A stretch of 16,541 bases of DNA from RQOF01 sp964461135 (lineage in GTDB: Bacteria > Calditrichota > Calditrichia > RBG-13-44-9), in assembly GCA_964461135.1 (NCBI GenBank), contig CAYWTB010000096.1, positions 1-16,541 of the forward strand. The letters are read 5' to 3'. The notes beneath the pieces are model-generated. The model was not told the DNA's origin. It did not search any database and was given only the letters and a program-made list of their open reading frames with translations. This document shows positions 7,477-14,652 of the stretch, one piece after another. The position numbers and the translations under genes are program-made. How positions within the stretch are numbered: the stretch's first letter is position 1; each line of letters opens with the position of its first letter.

Positions 7477-10400
7477 ATGTATTGCAAAATCAGAATTTCA
7501 GAGAAAATTTTTCAAAGGAGTTTACTTTATTTGTTGGGAATGATCTATTTTTTATTCCCCCCATTTCTCATAGGGCAATTCACTAATTTTACTTTTGATC
7601 ATATAGGTTTGGAACAAGGATTGTCACAAAGTACCATTCTGGCCATCACACAGGACAGGGAAGGATATTTATGGCTTGGTACTCAGGAAGGATTAAATCG
7701 TTATGATGGATATAATTTTGTCGTATATAAATCAGACCTTTCTAATGAAACGTCACTTTCTGACAACTGGATTACGACGCTCCTTGTAGATCGGGAGGAT
7801 AACCTTTGGATAGGGACAAATGCCGGTGGTTTAAATCTTTTTAACCGGCAAAATAATAGTTTTATTCGCTTCCGGCACGATCCGAATGATCCGAATAGTT
7901 TAAGTGATGATAGAGTTTTAAGTTTGCTGGAAGATAAATCAGGATCAATTTGGATTGGCACCGTGGCGGGCGGTTTAAATCGTCTGGACAAAGCGGGAAT
8001 GTATTTTGAGCATTTTGAGTTCAAAAAAGGATTGCTTGATTTTATAGGGAAAGTTGATATAACTGCTCTTTTAGAGGATAGTGAGGGTAATATATGGTGG
8101 GGGACGAATGGAGAAGGTCTTTTTCACTGGGATTTGGTGAACAGTTCTCTCCATAATTTCACTTATGATCCTCAAAATAAAAAAAGTCTTTCCAATAATA
8201 GTGTGTCCGTTCTACATCAGGATAAGAATGGCACGATCTGGGTTGGAACAAATGGTGGGGGACTTAACATATATTATCCGCAGACAAAATCTTTCTTGTC
8301 TTTCCAATCTGATGCCGACAATTCTCACAGTATTAGTGATAATCATATCTATACCATATTTGAGGATACTTCAGGATCTATATGGATAGGTACGGATGAC
8401 GGTTTGAATCAATTTATTACACAAAAAGAACGATTTAATGTAATAAGAAGTGATCCTGCTGATCCAAACAGTCTGTCAAATAGTATGATCCGGTCCATTT
8501 ATGAAGATCAGGGCGGTATTATCTGGGTTGGAACTTACAGCGGAGCATTGAATAAATTTGACAGTAAAAAGGCAGTATTTAAGAATTTCAGCCAGAATCC
8601 GGCAAATCCTAACAGCCTTAGTGATAAAAATGTCTGGTCAATCTGTGAAGATAAGCATGGAAATGTATGGATAGGTACAAATAATGGCTTGAATAAACTC
8701 GATCGAAAAAGGCAAATATTTACTGATTATTTTAATGACCCCTCTGATTCGACTAGTATTGGTCATAATCTTATTCGATCAATCTACCAGGATAGAATGG
8801 GAGAATTATGGATTGGAACGGAGGGTGGTGGTCTGAATAAGTATGATTATGGGAATGATAATTTTGAAAAATTTATTCATGATCCCAATAATTCTAAAAG
8901 TATCAGTGACAATGGTTTAAGACATATTTTCGAGGATGACGAAGGCAATCTATGGATAGCCACACTGAATGGATTAAATATATTTAATAGAGAACAAAAA
9001 ACATTTAAACGTTATTTTCATGATCCGGGTGATCCTAATAGTCTTTGTGGAAACCATGTACGATGCATTTATCAGGATACACGTGGTGCCATCTGGGTTG
9101 GTACTTTTAGTGGTCTTAGCTTATATATTCAAAAAAGTGACAACTTTATATCCTTTTATAATAATCCCTCAAATCCCTCAAGTCTTTCAAATGACCGTGT
9201 CTTGTGCCTTCGCGAAGATAAATCCGGTCGTTTTTGGATTGGTACCTATGGGGGGGGATTGGAACAATTGGATCGGGATGAATTTATTTTTACACATTAT
9301 TCTAGAGAAGATGGTTTACCCAATGATGCAATTTATGGTATCCTTGAAGATAAAGAGGGAAATTTATGGTTAAGTACCAATCAGGGACTGTCAAGATTTA
9401 ATCCTGATACCCGTAATTTTAAAAACTATGATGTGAATGATGGTTTACAAAGTAATGAATTTAATGGAAATGCTTTTTATAAAAACGAATTAGGAGAAAT
9501 GTTCTTTGGAGGAATTAATGGTTTTACCGTATTTCATCCGGAACAAGTTAAAAGCAATAAACATGTTCCTCCTATAGTTATCACTTCATTTAAGAAATAT
9601 GACAAAGAAATTGTGGTTGAGCAGGCTAGGGATGACATGGAATTAATTGAATTATCTTATCGTGATGACTTTTTTTCTTTTGAGTTCGCAGCTTTGGATT
9701 TTACTAATCCAGCCCAAAATCAGTACTCATATATGTTGGAAGGATTTGACAAAGATTGGATTAAAAGTGGAACTAGGCGTTTTGCAAACTATACCAATTT
9801 GAATGGAGGAAGTTACATCTTTCGTGTGAAGGGATCTAATAATGATGGTGTATGGAATAATGAGGGAACCGCAATCAGATTAGTAATACACCCACCCTTC
9901 TGGCAAACTTGGTGGTTCAAGTTTCTTCTTGTAATTCTCATTTTATCAGCTATTTACTTAATAATTACCCTGAGAATGCGAAGTGTGAATTCTCAAAAGA
10001 GGAAACTAGAGTTGGAAGTGGCTCAGAGAACAAGAGAATTGAATCAAAGTAATTATGAACTTTTAAGAGCCAAAAAGGATACGGATGATATATTAAATAA
10101 TGTACATGAGGGTCTCTTTTTATTAAACAAAAATTATGAAATAGGATCACAATATTCACTGACCTTGGAAAAAATGTTAAATGAAAATTCACTTTCCAGC
10201 CAAAATTTTTTGGGTTTGCTGCAAAAAAAAGTTTCGGTGGATATTGTGACTAGTACCAGGGAATATCTTCAATTGATGTTTAAAGAAGATGTTGACGAGG
10301 AAACTCTCAAAGAATTAAATCCACTTAATGAAGTAGAGATTAATTTTACGGATGAAAATGGGGCATGGATCAATTCCAAATATTTATCATTCAAGTTTAA

Positions 10401-11517
10401 ACGAATTTGGGAAGATGAAATAATTCAAAATTTGATAATTACAGTAACCGATATTACTGAACAGATAATATTGACAAAGAAGTTAAAAATATCTGAGGAG
10501 CGAACCCAGAACCAAATGGAATGGCTGGTGAATATATTACACATTAAGCCGGCTTTATTAAATGAATTCCTTGAAGGTGCTGAAAGTGAGTTAAACTATG
10601 TAGATTCCTTATTGAAGCATGGAGGCGGAAATGGAAATTTTCAGCATATTTTGGAAGAAATTTTTCGTTCAATCCATTTGATTAAAGGAAATGCTGCATT
10701 ATTGGATCTAAAATTTTTCGTAGACCTAGCCCATCATTTTGAGGACAAAATAAATGATATTAGAAAAAATCCTCAAATTCAGGGGAAAGATTTTGTGCCA
10801 TTAGTCCTTAATCTTGGAGAGATTCGGCAAAGCCTTAACGATATCAAAAAATTAATTGAGCGAATAGGTAATTTCCACAAACATTTTACATTGAAAAAAA
10901 ATATTGAAAGCGATCTGCTTTTAAAATCTATTAAAAATCTAATTGCAAATCTCTCTAAAGATATGCAAAAGAAAGTTGATTTTAATTATACCAATTTTCA
11001 AACGTTTTCCTTACCCTATCGCTACCGATTATTAATCAAGGAAATATTGATTCAATTTATCAGAAATTCAATATATCACGGAGTGGAAAGTCCTGAGGAG
11101 AGGATTCGATTGAACAAGAGAGAAGCAGCAACTTTATTACTTTCTTCTGAAATTACCGATAAAGAGTACAAAATTAGGTTTAGAGATGATGGGCGAGGAC
11201 TTCAAATAGAAAAAATGCAAAAAATTGCATTAAATAATAAGAAATTTGCTCAGATGAATATTGAAAGCTGGGATAAGGAACAGATAGCGTCTTTAATATT
11301 TGAAACGGGTTTTACAACGGCCGAAAAAGCGAACACTTTAGCGGGCCGAGGGGTCGGAATGGATTTAATAAAGAGAAAATTGGAAAAGATTAATGGTAAA
11401 ATTTATGTTGAATTCGCAGAGAACAGATTTTGCGAATTTATTGTGGAAATTCCTCTGCAAGATAAAAGAAAAAAGAAGTCGGTAAGTAAAAAGTTGTCCG
11501 GGAAAGTAAAGGTTTGA
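7477..11517 (+). CDS. Reg_prop/Y_Y_Y membrane sensor with CheA-like HPt-ATPase kinase
   Basis: A 1346-residue transmembrane histidine kinase of unusual design. A basic N-terminus and hydrophobic stretch (about 15-33) form a signal sequence. Fourteen Reg_prop blades follow (nt about 7610-9540), most ending in a W-[IVL]-G-T motif; the last is degenerate (MFFGG). They probably form two seven-bladed periplasmic propellers. A Y_Y_Y domain (nt about 9650-9890) leads to one membrane helix (about 816-835), a short coiled coil and a PAS-like domain (about 870-1000). An HPt domain has phosphoacceptor His1067 in SIHLIKGNA. The ATPase is CheA-like: N1197 in RNSIYHGVESPEER, D1237-D-G-R-G1241 and G1290-R-G-V-G-M1295. 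There is no HisKA helix pair and no CheW, receiver or AraC domain. The periplasmic ligand is unknown; in Bacteroidetes such propellers often sense glycans. The start at 7477 gives the best signal peptide, although AAAGGAG precedes a TTG at 7531. Confidence 0.88.
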   Translation: MYCKIRISEKIFQRSLLYLLGMIYFLFPPFLIGQFTNFTFDHIGLEQGLSQSTILAITQDREGYLWLGTQEGLNRYDGYNFVVYKSDLSNETSLSDNWITTLLVDREDNLWIGTNAGGLNLFNRQNNSFIRFRHDPNDPNSLSDDRVLSLLEDKSGSIWIGTVAGGLNRLDKAGMYFEHFEFKKGLLDFIGKVDITALLEDSEGNIWWGTNGEGLFHWDLVNSSLHNFTYDPQNKKSLSNNSVSVLHQDKNGTIWVGTNGGGLNIYYPQTKSFLSFQSDADNSHSISDNHIYTIFEDTSGSIWIGTDDGLNQFITQKERFNVIRSDPADPNSLSNSMIRSIYEDQGGIIWVGTYSGALNKFDSKKAVFKNFSQNPANPNSLSDKNVWSICEDKHGNVWIGTNNGLNKLDRKRQIFTDYFNDPSDSTSIGHNLIRSIYQDRMGELWIGTEGGGLNKYDYGNDNFEKFIHDPNNSKSISDNGLRHIFEDDEGNLWIATLNGLNIFNREQKTFKRYFHDPGDPNSLCGNHVRCIYQDTRGAIWVGTFSGLSLYIQKSDNFISFYNNPSNPSSLSNDRVLCLREDKSGRFWIGTYGGGLEQLDRDEFIFTHYSREDGLPNDAIYGILEDKEGNLWLSTNQGLSRFNPDTRNFKNYDVNDGLQSNEFNGNAFYKNELGEMFFGGINGFTVFHPEQVKSNKHVPPIVITSFKKYDKEIVVEQARDDMELIELSYRDDFFSFEFAALDFTNPAQNQYSYMLEGFDKDWIKSGTRRFANYTNLNGGSYIFRVKGSNNDGVWNNEGTAIRLVIHPPFWQTWWFKFLLVILILSAIYLIITLRMRSVNSQKRKLELEVAQRTRELNQSNYELLRAKKDTDDILNNVHEGLFLLNKNYEIGSQYSLTLEKMLNENSLSSQNFLGLLQKKVSVDIVTSTREYLQLMFKEDVDEETLKELNPLNEVEINFTDENGAWINSKYLSFKFKRIWEDEIIQNLIITVTDITEQIILTKKLKISEERTQNQMEWLVNILHIKPALLNEFLEGAESELNYVDSLLKHGGGNGNFQHILEEIFRSIHLIKGNAALLDLKFFVDLAHHFEDKINDIRKNPQIQGKDFVPLVLNLGEIRQSLNDIKKLIERIGNFHKHFTLKKNIESDLLLKSIKNLIANLSKDMQKKVDFNYTNFQTFSLPYRYRLLIKEILIQFIRNSIYHGVESPEERIRLNKREAATLLLSSEITDKEYKIRFRDDGRGLQIEKMQKIALNNKKFAQMNIESWDKEQIASLIFETGFTTAEKANTLAGRGVGMDLIKRKLEKINGKIYVEFAENRFCEFIVEIPLQDKRKKKSVSKKLSGKVKV

Positions 11518-11600
11518 AATTAACTTAAGTGACCAACAGCGTGAGACTATGAATAATTTAATAAAAAAAATAATATTAATTGTTTGAAAGTGAGGGAATA

Positions 11601-11975
11601 ATGCAGGAAAATATTCGTTTGTTGATTGTTGATGATTCAATGACGATTCGTCAGGCAATTGAAAGAAATCTTAAAGAATTTCCACTAGAAGTAGTCGGCA
11701 GTGCAGGGGATGGAAGGACAGCTTTGGAATTATTCAAAACTACTAAACCCGATGTTGTAACTCTTGATATCACAATGCCAGAAATGGATGGTATCACTGT
11801 ACTTGAAGAAATGATGAAGATCAATAAAAATGTTAAGATTATGGTAATAACAGCGCTGAAGGATAAAGCTACTGGATTGAGGGCAATTCAACTGGGAGCC
11901 AGAAGTTATTTGATAAAACCTTTTACTTCTGAAAAATTGAAAGCGGCTTTTGGCAGAATGATGGGAAATAATTAA
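11601..11975 (+). CDS. CheY-like single-domain response regulator
   Basis: A 124-residue protein made only of a receiver domain. All the usual positions are present: acidic pair D11-D12 (LIVDDS), phosphoacceptor D56 (VTLDITMP), switch Thr84 (VITAL) and Lys106 (IKPF). The sequence around DDSMTIRQAI resembles chemotaxis-type CheY. It is 83 bases after the kinase gene and 22 bases before the CheX gene. It is therefore the likely phosphoryl acceptor from the kinase's HPt His1067 and the substrate of CheX. With no DNA-binding or enzymatic output domain, it must act by binding a partner; the partner (flagellar switch, type IV pilus machinery, the pseudokinase or other) is not in view. The ATG at 11601 has a GAGGGA ribosome site; an upstream in-frame TTG (11580) has none. 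Confidence 0.92.
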   Translation: MQENIRLLIVDDSMTIRQAIERNLKEFPLEVVGSAGDGRTALELFKTTKPDVVTLDITMPEMDGITVLEEMMKINKNVKIMVITALKDKATGLRAIQLGARSYLIKPFTSEKLKAAFGRMMGNN

Positions 11976-11997
11976 AACATGAATAGGAGAATGTAGT

Positions 11998-12444
11998 ATG
12001 AATGAAACAGATCTTCACTTTTTTATTGACAGTACAGTTAATTATTTCGAAGAAATTACCGGAGAGCGTGCAGTTACTGGCATACCTTACCTTAAAGGAA
12101 AGGAACCGGTTGTCCTTGATTATTCTGGAATTATTGGAATATCAGGTAAGCGTAAGGGATGTATATATATTACTACAACCAAAGAAATGCTTAAATCCTT
12201 GGCGAGTATTATTCTGGATGACAATGAAGCAACACTGGAAACCGTAAAAGATTTGACCGGAGAAATTGCAAATACTATTTCAGGTAATGTCCGGGAAGCT
12301 TATGGCAGTAGTTTTATGATTTCAGTGCCGGTTGTTGTAGAAGGGAGGGCTAAAGACATTAGATTACCCGAACAGGTTCAAGCTTTTGTGATACCAATTA
12401 CCTGGCAGGAAAATAAATCATTTCTCGTGGTATGCCTTGAATAA
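11998..12444 (+). CDS. cheX: CheX-family CheY-P phosphatase
   Basis: A 148-residue cytosolic protein of the CheC/CheX/FliY phosphatase family. The active-site helix reads DLTGEIANTISGN, giving the E89-x-x-N92 pair that in CheX positions a water to hydrolyse the aspartyl phosphate of CheY-P. Only one such helix is present, as in CheX and unlike the two in CheC. The N-terminal FFIDSTVNYFEEITG and the middle GISGKRKGCIYI segment fit the family. A GGAG ribosome site precedes the ATG by normal spacing. Its place directly after the CheY-like gene strongly suggests that it terminates that regulator's signal. It probably acts as a dimer, as in other CheX proteins (family knowledge). Confidence 0.88.
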   Translation: MNETDLHFFIDSTVNYFEEITGERAVTGIPYLKGKEPVVLDYSGIIGISGKRKGCIYITTTKEMLKSLASIILDDNEATLETVKDLTGEIANTISGNVREAYGSSFMISVPVVVEGRAKDIRLPEQVQAFVIPITWQENKSFLVVCLE

Positions 12445-12493
12445 TAGCAAGATTAATATATTTAAATGAAACATCTGGATACAATGAAATTGC

Positions 12494-13978
12494 ATGGAAG
12501 AATTTGATAAAAATAAGAAAGATTTCTCGTTGGGATTTGAAAATACAGAGATTACCAACGGGGATAAAACTTCTGAATTGGAAAAAATAACGAATACAAT
12601 TCTTAAGTATGCCAGAGAAGGAATCTTCTTTCTGAATGAAGATTTGAATATGCATAGTCATTACTCCCATGCACTTGAAGAAATACTTGGGATTCATTAT
12701 TTGACAGGAAAAAACTTTATCAATTTATTAGAAAATAGAATTCCCTCTCAAATCATAGAAAACACCAAAGAATACTTGGAATTAATGTTTCGGCAGGATT
12801 TGGATGAAGATGTGATTAACGAATTAAATCCTCTGGTAGAAACTGAATTCTTCTATGAAGATGAATGGGGAATTTGGACTTCCTCGAAATACTTGTCTTT
12901 CAATTTTAAACGAGTAGCGACCCATAATAAGAAAAATCATTTACTCGTAACTATCCATGATGTGACTGAAAAGATATTACTTACCAAAAAAGTTCAACAG
13001 ATTGAAGAACATACCCAAAAACAAATGGAATGGCTTGTAAATATTCTTCATGTTGAACCAGAAATGTTGAAAGAGTTTTTCATAGGAGTAGAACATGAGT
13101 TGTTAAATATGGAAGAAATTTTAAAAAATGCGAAAGATACAAAAAATCACAGGGAATTGATTGAAAATATTTATCGTTCACTCTTCATCATCAAGGGAAA
13201 TGCATCTCTACTCGATCTCCGATTTTTTACTGACAAAACCAATCAATTTATTAATAAAGTTCTAAAACTTAAAAGTAAATCAGATTTAAGTGGAACAGAT
13301 TTTGTTCCAATTGTTGTTTCATTGGGTGATATGCGAGAAATATTGAAGGAAGTTCAAACAATTTTCAAACGAATTAGTCATTTTCATAATCATTTTCGAG
13401 TCAAACGGGCGTATGAGAGTGAATTATTAGTACATTCTTTAAAAACATTGATAACCAGTTTAAGCAAGCAACTTGGTAAGGGGATAAGATTTGATTATAG
13501 AGATTTTGATGCATTAGCTATTCCATATGCTTACAGACAAATGGTAAGGGACATATTATTTCTACTGGTAAGGAATGCGATTTTATATGGAGTAGAAGAT
13601 CCAGAGCAAAGGAAATCTGCTAATAAAAATCCAAGTGCCCTTATTAAAATTTCTTCAATCATTAATAATGGTTTTCTGGGATTGGTACTTAAACATGATG
13701 GTAGGATAGATCGAATTGAACGAATGATACAGAAGTTAGTGACTTACCAACCGCATGAAAAATTGCCTGAGAGTAGTCTAGAAGGAATGCAAGTGACCCA
13801 ATTATTATTTACTCCTAATGTTCAAATTGATGATGAACGGGAGATTGTTGCCAGTTATTCAATGGATATGGAATTACTCAAAAAGAAATTAAAAGAAAAG
13901 GGTGGTCGTTTAAAAATTACTTTTACCAGTGAAGAATGTTGTGAATTTAAAGTTCTCTTACCTTTGAAGAAAAATTGA
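12494..13978 (+). CDS. Pseudokinase paralogue of the sensor's cytoplasmic half (PAS, HPt-like, degenerate ATPase)
   Basis: A 494-residue soluble protein that aligns colinearly with the cytoplasmic half of the sensor kinase. Shared blocks include EGIFFLN/EGLFLLN, ELNPL, SKYLSF-x-FKR, QMEWLVNILH and the region around IKGNA-x-LLDL. The catalytic residues are lost: the HPt His is Phe231 (SLFIIKGNA), N361 survives in RNAILYGVED but the following His is Tyr365, DDGRG is H401-D-G-R-I405, and the GRGVGM glycine box is replaced by ASYSMDM near 453-459. The frame is intact with no stops, so this is a retained protein rather than a decaying gene. It should neither bind ATP normally nor carry a phosphoryl group. 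I infer an adaptor or regulator, perhaps pairing with the kinase or titrating CheY. It lies 49 bases after cheX, and no strong ribosome site is visible. Confidence 0.85.
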   Translation: MEEFDKNKKDFSLGFENTEITNGDKTSELEKITNTILKYAREGIFFLNEDLNMHSHYSHALEEILGIHYLTGKNFINLLENRIPSQIIENTKEYLELMFRQDLDEDVINELNPLVETEFFYEDEWGIWTSSKYLSFNFKRVATHNKKNHLLVTIHDVTEKILLTKKVQQIEEHTQKQMEWLVNILHVEPEMLKEFFIGVEHELLNMEEILKNAKDTKNHRELIENIYRSLFIIKGNASLLDLRFFTDKTNQFINKVLKLKSKSDLSGTDFVPIVVSLGDMREILKEVQTIFKRISHFHNHFRVKRAYESELLVHSLKTLITSLSKQLGKGIRFDYRDFDALAIPYAYRQMVRDILFLLVRNAILYGVEDPEQRKSANKNPSALIKISSIINNGFLGLVLKHDGRIDRIERMIQKLVTYQPHEKLPESSLEGMQVTQLLFTPNVQIDDEREIVASYSMDMELLKKKLKEKGGRLKITFTSEECCEFKVLLPLKKN

Positions 13979-14084
13979 TTTCTGACTAATAAAACCTTAT
14001 TAAATTTTCATCCACTACATTTTAGCTCATAGAATTGACAATTGAAACAATATTAGTACATTTAAATAAATTGTTAATATTTAG

Positions 14085-14650
14085 GGTAAAGTTCGACACG
14101 GAAAACTTCGTTGTGCTCAATGCAGATTCGAATAGGATCCTTATCGTCATTTCCTTTGTATTTGACCGAGAAAGAATGGAGAGAGATTCTCAGATGGTTT
14201 GTTCATGGATTGAGTGGTAAAGCCATAAGTTATGAGACCGGTATTCACCGTTTGCGTATCTATCGTGCTCTTACTAAAGTTAGAGAAACAATGAGTAAAG
14301 ATATTCCGGAAGTCTTTAGTGGAACCGTAGAGATTGATGAAACCTACATTGGCGGTCAATGGAAGAACAAACGTAATCAATATAAGGCAAAGAAGGCAAA
14401 ACGGGGAAGAGGAACGGCTAAAACTCCCGTGTTTGGGATCCTGTGCAGAGGTGGAAAAGTGTGGGCCCAGGTTGTTCCTGATGTTGAGGCTAAAACAATT
14501 TTGCCATTGATTGACAAACGAGTTAAACAAGGTTCTGTTAGTTGTACGGATACCTGGAAGAGTTACACCGGTATTGCGGCCAAAGGGTATGTGCATCGAT
14601 TGGTAGAACATGGCAAAGGACAATAGTCGGATAAGAGCGGTAATCATACC
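14085..14650 (+). pseudogene. IS1595-family transposase remnant
   Basis: Most of an ISXO2-like (IS1595-family) DDE transposase is readable, but it is broken in at least three ways. A zinc-ribbon remnant (GKVRHGK then LRCAQCRF) is readable in one frame from 14085 and runs to a stop at about 14133. The homologous reading then continues in another frame from about 14126, with YLTEKEWREILRWFVHGLSG, the first catalytic Asp in VEIDETYIGGQW (14330s) and the second in CTDTWKSYTG (about 14550). An in-frame TAG at 14624-14626 falls where the family usually has Tyr or another aromatic residue after HGKGQ. Beyond it SDKSGNH still resembles the family up to about 14647. The third catalytic residue and the C-terminus are missing, as the IS1182-type gene begins there on the opposite strand. 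It is non-functional. Confidence 0.85.
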
Positions 14651-14652
14651 GC
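14637..14652. repeat. Perfect palindrome at the IS junction
   Basis: GCGGTA (14637-14642) and TACCGC (14647-14652) are perfect inverted repeats around ATCA. The TGA stop of the minus-strand transposase (14646-14644) lies in the loop. It sits where IS1595 homology ends and the IS1182-type gene ends, so it may be an element end, an insertion-site feature or a short terminator hairpin. It has no T-run. Confidence 0.5.

Noticed and set aside
8165..9373. Alternative plus-strand frames at 8165-8389 and 9020-9373
   Set aside because: They are out-of-frame readings of the Reg_prop repeats, with no start context.
7610..9540. Regularly spaced repeats that could suggest a repeat array or CRISPR
   Set aside because: The repetition is at protein level (propeller blades of about 40-50 residues). 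The DNA units vary, and the reading frame is continuous.
13985..14020. AATAA/TTATT hairpin after the pseudokinase gene as a terminator
   Set aside because: It is a five-pair AT-only stem with an interrupted T-run, too weak to call.
14147..14647. Minus-strand open frame of 166 codons opposite the IS1595 remnant
   Set aside because: It is antisense to clearly recognisable transposase sequence and has no recognisable domain.
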